Shown one piece after another: positions 1 through 6,844 of a stretch of 55,502 nucleotides of DNA. The notes beneath the pieces are model-generated. The model made no database searches, had not been told where the DNA came from, and worked only from the letters and a program-made list of their open reading frames with translations. Origin of the DNA: an uncultured Paraprevotella sp. (lineage in GTDB: Bacteria > Bacteroidota > Bacteroidia > Bacteroidales > Bacteroidaceae); contig CAJUGV010000013.1 in NCBI GenBank assembly GCA_910586505.1, forward strand, positions 1-55,502, given 5' to 3'. The translations under genes and the position numbers were made by a program. Every line of letters starts with the position of its first letter. The stretch's first letter is position 1.

Positions 1-52
1 CCGACCCTCTGCTTGTAAGGCAGATGCTCTGAACCAGCTGAGCTAAACGCCC
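1..52 (-). tRNA. tRNA-Val (TAC anticodon), 3' part cut by window edge
   Basis: Read on the minus strand the gene begins GGGCGTTTAGCTCAGC at position 52 and runs through the D arm and an anticodon stem-loop whose loop CTTACAA holds anticodon TAC. The T arm and acceptor 3' strand lie beyond the window start. A full Bacteroides-type promoter lies about 60 bp upstream (116-146). Confidence 0.93.
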
Positions 53-115
53 TCTTTTGCAGAGTAAACAACCGACTTGCGTTAGGCTGTCTGTGTTGTT
101 TCTCGTTTGCGGTTG

Positions 116-146
116 CAAAGGTATGCACTTTTTTTAATCTGACAAA
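116..146 (-). promoter_or_regulatory. Promoter of tRNA-Val
   Basis: On the minus strand a -7 box TACCTTTG (123-116) follows a -33 box TTTG (146-143) after a 19 bp spacer. This matches the Bacteroides consensus closely and lies upstream of the tRNA on the same strand. Confidence 0.75.
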
Positions 147-316
147 CTTTTGAGGGAGTTTTTTTTGTTGTTTTTTTGCCCGTATTTTGCTCGTCTGCAT
201 TAAGCTCCTTATTCTTATGTGTTTATGCGTTCCGAAGTTTCTGGGGGCTTTTCAGATGAGGCGGGCTTTTTTCTATCAAATGTGTCGGGGTATGTCTGAT
301 ATTGGATTATTTTACA

Positions 317-324
317 TACTTTTG
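317..324 (+). promoter_or_regulatory. -7 box of the DUF5020 gene
   Basis: TACTTTTG fits TAnnTTTG and lies 24 bp before the ATG at 349. It supports the downstream start, because an upstream in-frame ATG at 187 would precede the transcript. The -33 element is weak. Confidence 0.55.
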
Positions 325-348
325 CCTCCGTTTTTAGAATCAAAAGTA

Positions 349-1086
349 ATGAAAAAAAAGTTTTTTTATGCCGGGGTATTTTGCCTTTGGGCTTCCGGAT
401 GCCTCGCACAACTCAACGTCCAGTTACATTACGACCTGGGTCATAAGATGTACGGCCACGCCATCGCATCGCGCCAGCATCTGACAGCAACCGTTGAGAA
501 TTTCTCTGCCGACAGGTGGGGCAGTACGTATTTTTTTGTCGATGCCGACTTGGGAGACAATGTGTTGAGGGGGGCTTACGGCGAGCTGGCCCGGGAGTTT
601 CAGACTGCCAAGATGCCCGTGGCTTTCCATGTGGAGTACAACGGCGGATTGAGTTATGGCAGCGGGCATGGCGACGGTTATGCCTTTGGCGACGCTTATC
701 TGGCGGGTATGGCTTACAATTGGAACGGTAAGGATTTTACGAAAGGTTTTTCCGTGCAGGCCCTTTACAAGTACACCGCTAAAAGCGGGCCGTACTGCCA
801 CGGATGGCAACTTACCGGAGTGTGGCGTTACGGTTTCTTAAAGGGGTTGTGTTCGTTTACCGGTTTTGTAGACTTGTGGCACGACAACAGGGTGAATGGC
901 AATCTGGTTTTGGTGTCGGAACCGCAGTTTTGGTTCAACCTGGCTGCTTTGAAGAAAGTGAGCGATGACTTCAGGCTGAGCGTTGGTACGGAAGTGGAGA
1001 TAAGTAATAACTTTGTATACACGGAGGAGGGGTGCAACAATCGTTTTCTTGCCATACCCACTCTTGCATGCAAGTGGGAATTCTAA
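349..1086 (+). CDS. DUF5020 family protein, probable outer-membrane beta-barrel
   Basis: The product has 245 residues. It opens with a signal peptide (MKKKFFYAGVFCLWASGCLAQ) ending in an A-Q cleavage site typical of Bacteroides exported proteins. The mature part (LNVQLHYDLGHKMYG, later WGSTYFFVDADLGDN) matches my memory of the DUF5020 family, which is distantly like the nucleoside channel Tsx. Alternating aromatic strands and a C-terminal end in WEF fit an outer-membrane barrel. The open frame extends upstream to 187, but the signal peptide and promoter place the start at 349. The gene is convergent with uvrB. The transported substrate cannot be told from sequence. Confidence 0.8.
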   Translation: MKKKFFYAGVFCLWASGCLAQLNVQLHYDLGHKMYGHAIASRQHLTATVENFSADRWGSTYFFVDADLGDNVLRGAYGELAREFQTAKMPVAFHVEYNGGLSYGSGHGDGYAFGDAYLAGMAYNWNGKDFTKGFSVQALYKYTAKSGPYCHGWQLTGVWRYGFLKGLCSFTGFVDLWHDNRVNGNLVLVSEPQFWFNLAALKKVSDDFRLSVGTEVEISNNFVYTEEGCNNRFLAIPTLACKWEF

Positions 1087-1098
1087 ACCGCATCTTAT

Positions 1099-1145
1099 CC
1101 CGCCGCACACCTGTTATATAAAGGACAGGGTGCGGCGGGACCTTT
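1099..1145. terminator. Bidirectional terminator between DUF5020 gene and uvrB
   Basis: CCCGCCGCAC pairs with GTGCGGCGGG, extended by CCTGT/ACAGG across a one-base bulge. It sits between two convergent genes and is followed on the plus strand by a T-rich stretch (cctttctttt). Confidence 0.75.
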
Positions 1146-1149
1146 CTTT

Positions 1150-3180
1150 TCAGTCTTTTTGTTTTTCTTTGAGCAATTCTTCCATGCGCAACATTTCGTC
1201 GCGGTATTGGGCGGCTTCGATAAAGTCCAGCTTCTTGGCGGCTTCCTGCATCAGCTTGCGCGTATGGGCGATGCTCTTTTCCAGTTGGTCGCGTGTCATA
1301 TATTCCGTTACCGGATCGGCTACGGCCATTCTTTTCTCCGGCTCCACATAGGCTCGGGTTTCCGCGTGGCTTTCCGCATGGGCGCTGATGAGGTCAGCCA
1401 TTTTGCGGTCTTTCTTGATTTGTTTGGGGGTGATGCCGTGCTCCTCATTGTAGCGTAACTGTTTTTCCCGTCGCCGGTTGGTCTCGTCGATGGTTTTCTG
1501 CATACTTTCCGTGATACGGTCCGCATACATGATGGCTTTGCCGTTTACGTTGCGGGCGGCTCGTCCCACGGTCTGCGTCAGGGAGCGGTGAGAGCGCAGG
1601 AATCCTTCTTTGTCGGCATCGAGAATGGCCACGAGCGACACTTCGGGAAGGTCGAGGCCCTCGCGCAGAAGGTTCACCCCCACAAGTACGTCGAAACGTC
1701 CGGCGCGCAAGTCGTCCATGATTTGTACGCGTTCTAGGGTGTCCACGTCGCTGTGGATATAGTTTGTCCGTATGTCGTGCCGGAGCAGGTAGTCTGTCAG
1801 CTCTTCCGCCATCCGTTTGGTCAGTGTGGTGACGAGCACTCTCTCGTCGCGTTCTATGCGTTGTTGAATTTCTTCCATAAGGTCGTCCACCTGGTTCAGG
1901 CTCGGTCTTACTTCAATGACGGGGTCGAGCAGTCCCGTAGGGCGGATCACCTGTTCTATGATGATACCTTCGCTTTGTTGCAGTTCGTAGTCGGCAGGAG
2001 TGGCGGAAACATAAATTACCTGCCTGGCCAGTTGCTGAAACTCTTCGAACTTGAGCGGCCGGTTGTCCATGGCGGCCGGAAGCCGGAAGCCGTATTCCAC
2101 AAGATTTTTCTTGCGGGCACGGTCGCCGCCGTACATGGCGTTTATTTGCGGTACGGACACGTGACTCTCGTCTATCACGATCAGGAAGTCGTCGGGGAAG
2201 AAATCTAGCAGGCAGTAGGGGCGTGTGCCGGCTTCGCGCCCGTCGAAGTAGCGCGAATAATTCTCGATTCCGCTGCAGTGCCCCAGTTCGCGTATCATTT
2301 CCATATCGTATGTGACACGTTCGTATAGCCGTTTGGCTTCATAGGGTTTTCCTATTTCTTCAAAGTAGGCCACCTGTTTATGCAGGTCGTCTTCTATCTG
2401 GCGGATGGCCAGTGCCGTACTCTCTTTTGTGGTCATGAAGAGGTTGGCGGGGTAGATGCGGTATTCGTTGAAACTGCCCAGCCGCATACAACTTACGGGA
2501 TCCACTTCCTCGATGGCGTCTATTTCGTCGTCCCAGAATGTTACGCGGAGCAGATTGTCCGAATAGGCCAGATAGATGTCCACCGTATCGCCTTTGACGC
2601 GGAAACATCCGCGTTCCAGATTCAGGTCGTTGCGTGTGTACAGGCTGTCCACCAGCCGGCGTAGGAATACGTTACGGTCCAGCCGGCTGCCTTGTTTCAG
2701 TTCGATGACATTGTCATAGAATGCCGCAGGATTTCCCATGCCGTAGATGCAGCTCACGGACGAGACCACTACGACGTCTTTCCTGCCCGAAAGCAGGGCG
2801 GAGGTGGCGGCCAGCCTCAGTTTGTCAATTTCGTCATTGATGGCCAGATCCTTTTCTATATAAGTGTCGGTCGACGGTATGTAGGCTTCCGGCTGGTAAT
2901 AGTCGTAATACGATACGTAGTATTCCACGGCATTGTTCGGAAAGAAACTTTTGAACTCTCCGTAAAGTTGCGCTGCAAGCGTTTTGTTATGACTGAGGAT
3001 GAGGGTGGGTTTGTTGATGTTGCGAATGACGTTGGCTATTGTAAAAGTCTTGCCCGACCCTGTGACGCCCAGCAATGTCTGTGCCGGCAGTCCTTGCAGA
3101 ACGCCTTCGGTGAGCTGTGCAATGGCCTCCGGCTGATCTCCGGTGGGAGAATAATCTGCTGTCAATTCGAATTTAGGCAT
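1150..3180 (-). CDS. uvrB: UvrABC excision nuclease subunit B
   Basis: UvrB verifies DNA damage after UvrA loading and recruits UvrC in nucleotide excision repair. The 676-residue product begins MPKFELTADYSPTGDQPEAI, followed by Walker A GVTGSGKT near residue 40, the YYDYYQPEAYIPSTDTYIEK beta-hairpin, the DEXH-like FLIVIDESHV, and helicase motifs YVSATP and QTVGRAARN. A C-terminal UVR motif (FIEAAQYRDEM) binds UvrC. The frame stays open to 3219, but the predicted -7 box at 3217-3224 lies inside that extension, so I take 3180. Length and motifs are normal for the family. Confidence 0.97.
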   Translation of the reverse strand: MPKFELTADYSPTGDQPEAIAQLTEGVLQGLPAQTLLGVTGSGKTFTIANVIRNINKPTLILSHNKTLAAQLYGEFKSFFPNNAVEYYVSYYDYYQPEAYIPSTDTYIEKDLAINDEIDKLRLAATSALLSGRKDVVVVSSVSCIYGMGNPAAFYDNVIELKQGSRLDRNVFLRRLVDSLYTRNDLNLERGCFRVKGDTVDIYLAYSDNLLRVTFWDDEIDAIEEVDPVSCMRLGSFNEYRIYPANLFMTTKESTALAIRQIEDDLHKQVAYFEEIGKPYEAKRLYERVTYDMEMIRELGHCSGIENYSRYFDGREAGTRPYCLLDFFPDDFLIVIDESHVSVPQINAMYGGDRARKKNLVEYGFRLPAAMDNRPLKFEEFQQLARQVIYVSATPADYELQQSEGIIIEQVIRPTGLLDPVIEVRPSLNQVDDLMEEIQQRIERDERVLVTTLTKRMAEELTDYLLRHDIRTNYIHSDVDTLERVQIMDDLRAGRFDVLVGVNLLREGLDLPEVSLVAILDADKEGFLRSHRSLTQTVGRAARNVNGKAIMYADRITESMQKTIDETNRRREKQLRYNEEHGITPKQIKKDRKMADLISAHAESHAETRAYVEPEKRMAVADPVTEYMTRDQLEKSIAHTRKLMQEAAKKLDFIEAAQYRDEMLRMEELLKEKQKD

Positions 3181-3216
3181 ATATCTGCTATGGTTTGTTT
3201 CAAATTCTTCCAGATG

Positions 3217-3224
3217 CAAAAATA
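3217..3224 (-). promoter_or_regulatory. -7 box of uvrB
   Basis: The minus strand reads TATTTTTG here, 36 bp upstream of the chosen uvrB start. No clear -33 element is seen. Confidence 0.45.
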
Positions 3225-3428
3225 GCTATTTTCTCTCTATTGTCCTATATGGTGCGAAATGAATTTGGTAACCGGAAGTAGGGGGCTTCCACGGCTGTAT
3301 CGTGTCCCGTCAGAATGGGGCCGGGGGCCGGTATGGGTTTTCGGTATATGGAGAAGGTGATGGCGTTAATATGTTATACTTCTGATAATCATCTGTTTGT
3401 CTCTTTATAGGAGGGTGCCGGATTTTAC

Positions 3429-3478
3429 TGCGGAAGAAATTTTATTTTGATGAGGATGAAAATAAAATTTCTTCCGCA
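3429..3478. repeat. Perfect 20-bp inverted repeat, palindromic intergenic element (copy A)
   Basis: Arms at 3429-3448 (begins TGCGGAAGAAATTTT) and 3459-3478 (ends AAATTTCTTCCGCA) are perfectly complementary around the 10-nt loop gatgaggatg. The element lies in the 557-bp gap between divergent uvrB and bamD. Related arms occur at about 19713-19785, 29265-29345 and 42958-42995. I see no gene in 3220-3737. The open frame that runs through it is an in-frame upstream extension of bamD. Confidence 0.85.
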
Positions 3479-3687
3479 TGATTTTTTTACGCTTTGCGGA
3501 CGGTTTTTTCCGTATTTACTCCTTTCGATTTGTAACCGCCTGCTTAGCGGGGCGCGTCTGGAGGCAAGCCGCTTCTCTTCCGGCAGTCGGATGACGGTAA
3601 GGAGAGTCCGCACACCGGGAGTTTGTACGCTCATTATGATGAAAAAAACGGAACGATGTGATTTTTTAGCATTTAAAAACGCCCATT

Positions 3688-3720
3688 TTTTGCAGAAGTC
3701 GCTGCTTTTCCATAATTTTG
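3688..3720 (+). promoter_or_regulatory. Promoter of the bamD operon
   Basis: A -33 TTTG (3689-3692) and a -7 TAATTTTG (3713-3720) are separated by 20 bp. The box ends 17 bp before the bamD ATG at 3738. Confidence 0.75.
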
Positions 3721-3737
3721 CAACTCAATTGTACAAT

Positions 3738-4571
3738 ATGAGACGGATTTTTTTATTGCTGTCGGGGGCGGCACTGTTGTTGGCATCATGCAATCATTAT
3801 AACACTGTGCTGAAAACCGCTGACTATGAATATAAATACGAGGCAGCGAAAGAATATTTCGTGAAAGGCCAATATTCCCGTTCGGCCGTATTGCTGGGAG
3901 AGCTCGTTACGATTATGAAAGGAACCTCACGGGGGGAAGAATGCCTTTATATGCTGGCCATGGCAGAATTTTGTGACGGAAACTACGATACGTCCTATTC
4001 TTATTTCAAGAAATATTATCAGTCTTATCCTAAAGGAACCTTTGTGGAACATGCCCGTTTCTATGCAGGTCGTTCCTTGTATGAGAGCGTGCCGGATACC
4101 CGTCTGGATCAGAGCAGTACGGTGGCTGCGGTAAAAGAATTTCAGGAGTTTCTGGACTATTATCCTTATACTCAGTTGAAAGACCAGGCGCAGGATATGA
4201 TATTTGCCCTGCAGGATAAGATGGTGGAAAAGGAATATGATGCTGCACGTTTGTATTACGACCTGGGCTCGTATATGGGAAACTGTTCCTATGGAGGCAG
4301 TAATTATGAGGCCTGCATAGTGACGGCCCGTAACGCATTGCTGGACTATCCCTATGCCAGTCCTGAGCGCCGTGAGGAGTTCTCCATCATGATATTGCGG
4401 GCCAAGTATGAGCTGGCACGGCAGAGCGTGGAGGAAAAACGCATGGATCGCTACCGTGATACCATAGACGAGTACTACGGATTTATGAATGAATATCCGG
4501 AGTCGAAATACCTGAAAGATGCCCAACGGATTTTCGCGCAGGCAGAGAAATATGTGAACAGGAAGTCATAG
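3738..4571 (+). CDS. bamD: Outer membrane assembly lipoprotein BamD
   Basis: BamD is the essential lipoprotein partner of BamA in beta-barrel insertion. The 277-residue product has a lipoprotein signal (MRRIFLLLSGAALLLASC, lipobox LLASC), then TPR-like repeats typical of the family, such as YEAAKEYFVKGQYSRSAVLL, CDGNYDTSYSYFKKYYQSYP and ALLDYPYASPERREEF. The reading frame is open back to 3447, but the lipoprotein signal and the promoter at 3688-3720 fix the start at 3738. It heads an operon with the omega-like subunit gene 26 bp downstream and the DUF4293 gene. Confidence 0.92.
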   Translation: MRRIFLLLSGAALLLASCNHYNTVLKTADYEYKYEAAKEYFVKGQYSRSAVLLGELVTIMKGTSRGEECLYMLAMAEFCDGNYDTSYSYFKKYYQSYPKGTFVEHARFYAGRSLYESVPDTRLDQSSTVAAVKEFQEFLDYYPYTQLKDQAQDMIFALQDKMVEKEYDAARLYYDLGSYMGNCSYGGSNYEACIVTARNALLDYPYASPERREEFSIMILRAKYELARQSVEEKRMDRYRDTIDEYYGFMNEYPESKYLKDAQRIFAQAEKYVNRKS

Positions 4572-4597
4572 AGAATAAGTAAATCAATTATATAATT

Positions 4598-4933
4598 ATG
4601 GATTATAAAAAAACAAATGCGCCTACAAACACAGTGACCCGTAATATTATGGACCTGTGTGACGAAACCGGTAATATCTATGAAAGTGTAGCTATCATTG
4701 GCAAGCGTGCGAATCAGATTTCTCTGGACCTCAAGAACGAGTTGTCCAAGAAGTTACAGGAATTCGCGTCAGTAAGTGACAATTTGGACGAGGTATTCGA
4801 AAATAGGGAACAGATAGAAATATCCCGTTTCTATGAGAAGCTGCCGAAACCCTCTTTGATTGCTACGCAGGAGTTTGTAGACAACAAGGTTTATTTCCGC
4901 AATCCGTTGAAGGAGAAGGAAACGGCCGAATAA
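4598..4933 (+). CDS. rpoZ: RNA polymerase omega subunit (RpoZ/Rpb6 family), Bacteroidetes type
   Basis: The 111-residue protein contains NIMDLCDETGNIYESVAIIG and KRANQISLDLKNEL. This is the omega/Rpb6 core in which an N-terminal motif is followed by an A-x-x-I(S)-RA-like helix. Omega promotes assembly of beta' into core RNA polymerase. The location directly after bamD and before a DUF4293 gene is, from memory, a common Bacteroides arrangement. Sequence divergence from proteobacterial omega is large, so the call rests on the Bacteroidetes version of the family. Confidence 0.8.
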   Translation: MDYKKTNAPTNTVTRNIMDLCDETGNIYESVAIIGKRANQISLDLKNELSKKLQEFASVSDNLDEVFENREQIEISRFYEKLPKPSLIATQEFVDNKVYFRNPLKEKETAE

Positions 4934-4958
4934 AGAAGTTTCCGATAAAGAGAATGTT

Positions 4959-5414
4959 ATGATTCAAAGAATACAGTCTGTCTACCTTCTGCTGGTTACG
5001 GCATGTGCCGTGGCGGGGCTGTGTATGCCGATAGGGTATTTTCACTGCGATGGCATCAAGGTGGCGGATTTTTATAATCTGTGGCTTGCCATGTCCGATG
5101 GCACACGTTTGCTGACGCCTTGGGCTTTGTTGGTATTGCTTGCGCTGGTGGCTATGTGTTCGTTGGCGGCTTTCTTTATGTACAAACGCCGTATGCTGCA
5201 GGTGCGCCTGTCCGTAATAAGCGGCCTTTTTTTAGTGGGATATTACATTGTATTCGGTGTTTTTGTCTACATGTTCAAGGGGCGCCTCGGAGCGGACTTT
5301 ACGGTAAACTGGTCGTCGGGCCTTCCGGCTGTGGCTTTGATTCTGGACTATCTGGCTTTCCGCAATATTATGAAGGATGAATTGCTGGTCCGTTCGCTCG
5401 ACCGTCTGCGGTAG
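4959..5414 (+). CDS. DUF4293 family integral membrane protein
   Basis: A 151-residue protein with four hydrophobic segments, at about residues 5-27 (VYLLLVTACAVAGLCMPIGY), 46-72 (WALLVLLALVAMCSLAAFFM), 80-105 and 115-135. The start MIQRIQSVYLLL is characteristic of DUF4293, a Bacteroidetes-restricted family of unknown function. It is the last gene of the bamD operon, 25 bp after the omega-like gene, and is followed by a strong terminator. No catalytic motif is visible. Confidence 0.8.
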   Translation: MIQRIQSVYLLLVTACAVAGLCMPIGYFHCDGIKVADFYNLWLAMSDGTRLLTPWALLVLLALVAMCSLAAFFMYKRRMLQVRLSVISGLFLVGYYIVFGVFVYMFKGRLGADFTVNWSSGLPAVALILDYLAFRNIMKDELLVRSLDRLR

Positions 5415-5438
5415 AGGTTGTATGCAGATAAGATACAG

Positions 5439-5472
5439 AAAGGAACATGTCGAAAGACATGTTCCTTTTTTT
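5439..5472. terminator. Terminator between DUF4293 gene and ttcA
   Basis: A 13-bp perfect stem, AAAGGAACATGTC / GACATGTTCCTTT, with a gaaa tetraloop, followed by a T run on the plus strand. The genes on either side converge, so it can serve both. Confidence 0.88.
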
Positions 5473-5496
5473 GTTCCGAATAGGAAGTCTTTTTTC

Positions 5497-6225
5497 TTAT
5501 TCGATAAGTTTGTTTTCCTGTTCCAGGGCATTCCACATCGAATGACGTGCTTCGGGGTTGAGATGTTCTATCTGTGCGAAAGTCTGTTTGATGTCCGAAC
5601 GGTGCGAAGCGGTTTCGTAGGGACATAGTTTCTTCTGTTTTCGATAGTTTTGCAAAGTGGCCCAAGCCATGAGGTCACGCTCCTGCACCATACATAGCGG
5701 GCGGATGATGGTCATGGGGAACTTGCGCATCTGTAAGCGGGCCGGCATGGTGGAGAACTGTCCTTGAAAGGAGAGGTTGAGCAGCATGGTGTGAAGGATG
5801 TCGTCCTGATGATGTCCCAATGCAATTTTGTTGCAGTTCAGTTCTTTGGCTACGGTGAATAGCATCTTCCGCCGGTTCCATGAACAGAGAAAACAGGGGC
5901 TTTTCCGCGTATCTGTGCTCGGATCGAAGAACGTCTCCTTCACGATAAGGCGCACTCCCCGTTCGGCGGCAAAGGTTTCAAGGTAGGCAGTGTCGCTCTC
6001 ATAGGCGATGTTGGTCATCCGAACATGCAGGGCGGTGAGAGTGATGTGTGGACGGAGGATACGTGCGCGGCGTGCCATGAAATCCAGCAGGGCAAGCGAG
6101 TCTTTGCCGCCAGAGAGGCCGAGCAGGATGTGGTCGCCGTCGTCAAGCAGGTGGTATTGTGTCAGTCCTTTGCTGAAGTGGCGCCAGATGCGCCGTTCCA
6201 GAATTTGTGCTTCTGTAGGTTGCAT
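5497..6225 (-). CDS. ttcA: TtcA-like tRNA 2-thiocytidine biosynthesis protein
   Basis: The 242-residue protein has the PP-loop LLGLSGGKDSLALLDF near residue 40, which binds ATP to activate a tRNA base, and the paired cysteines SPCFLCSWNRRKMLF that hold the Fe-S cluster in TtcA. HHQDDILHTMLLN matches the family too. The expected reaction is thiolation of cytidine 32 in tRNA. The frame opens at 6306, inside the upstream gene, but the family's N-terminus fits MQPTEAQILERRIWRHFSKG at 6225, leaving a 20-bp gap after the DUF486 gene with which it is probably co-transcribed. Confidence 0.88.
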   Translation of the reverse strand: MQPTEAQILERRIWRHFSKGLTQYHLLDDGDHILLGLSGGKDSLALLDFMARRARILRPHITLTALHVRMTNIAYESDTAYLETFAAERGVRLIVKETFFDPSTDTRKSPCFLCSWNRRKMLFTVAKELNCNKIALGHHQDDILHTMLLNLSFQGQFSTMPARLQMRKFPMTIIRPLCMVQERDLMAWATLQNYRKQKKLCPYETASHRSDIKQTFAQIEHLNPEARHSMWNALEQENKLIE

Positions 6226-6245
6226 GTCGAATATTATTCCGAAAT

Positions 6246-6611
6246 TCAGAGAAATACGAAGTATACGGCCAGTACCAGACAGAGGAATGCAGCCAGATGA
6301 TTCCAATGAAGGGCTTCTCCTTGAAACATCACGGTGGCTATGACTGTGAAAATAACGAGAGACAGCACTTCCTGGATCACTTTGAGTTGCATCAGGCTGA
6401 ACGGACCGCCGTTGCCTTCAAAGCCTATTCGATTGGCTGGTATCATCAGGCAGTATTCCAAAAAGGCTATTATCCATGAAAAGACAATAACGCCGATGAG
6501 AGGCCAGTGGGTTGACACGCCTGTCTGTTGCAGTTTCAAGTGGCCGTACCAGGCCAATGTCATAAAAATGTTGCTGCCGATGAGCAAAAGAATGGTGTAG
6601 GCTGCATTCAT
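6246..6611 (-). CDS. DUF486 (DMT-like) small membrane protein
   Basis: A 121-residue protein with four predicted transmembrane helices: AYTILLLIGSNIFMTLAWYG, PLIGVIVFSWIIAFLEYC, LSLVIFTVIATVMF, and the C-terminal FLCLVLAVYFVFL. The motif FLEYCLMIPANRIGFEGNGG is typical of DUF486, which resembles half-size drug/metabolite transporters. The substrate is unknown. It precedes ttcA on the same strand with 20 bp between them. Confidence 0.85.
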   Translation of the reverse strand: MNAAYTILLLIGSNIFMTLAWYGHLKLQQTGVSTHWPLIGVIVFSWIIAFLEYCLMIPANRIGFEGNGGPFSLMQLKVIQEVLSLVIFTVIATVMFQGEALHWNHLAAFLCLVLAVYFVFL

Positions 6612-6653
6612 GTGTGTGGTTGTATGATTATGTTGTTATATCTTTGCGAAGTG

Positions 6654-6688
6654 CAAAATTACGAAAATAAAAACCCTTTCTGCCTCAA
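6654..6688 (-). promoter_or_regulatory. Promoter of DUF486-ttcA operon
   Basis: The minus strand carries -7 TAATTTTG (6661-6654) and a -33-like CTTG (6688-6685), 23 bp apart, about 43 bp upstream of the ATG at 6611. Confidence 0.55.
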
Positions 6689-6786
6689 GCGCAAAGAAAA
6701 AAACAGGTATGTTTTCGTTTTATCTACAGACGGCAGACGACATGCCTGTTGGTAGTGCCGGCAGGTAAGTGCTTGTGAGATTACGG

Positions 6787-6827
6787 AACCGGCCCGTATG
6801 AGTCATGCGGGTTCATACGGGCCGGTT
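6787..6827 (-). terminator. Terminator after the NfnAB-like gene
   Basis: A perfect 14-bp stem (AACCGGCCCGTATG / CATACGGGCCGGTT) with a 13-nt loop lies just past the stop codon of the minus-strand gene. It lacks a strong T run on the minus strand, so it may need help or act mainly as an RNA 3'-end stabiliser. Confidence 0.65.
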
Positions 6828-6844
6828 CTTATGTATGTGTCTGA

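Noticed and set aside
3447..3737. In-frame upstream extension of bamD
   Set aside because: It would include the palindromic repeat and the promoter, and would bury the lipoprotein signal peptide.
6639..6646. TATCTTTG on the plus strand resembling a -7 box
   Set aside because: No plus-strand gene lies downstream within the next several kb; the minus-strand promoter next to it explains the region.
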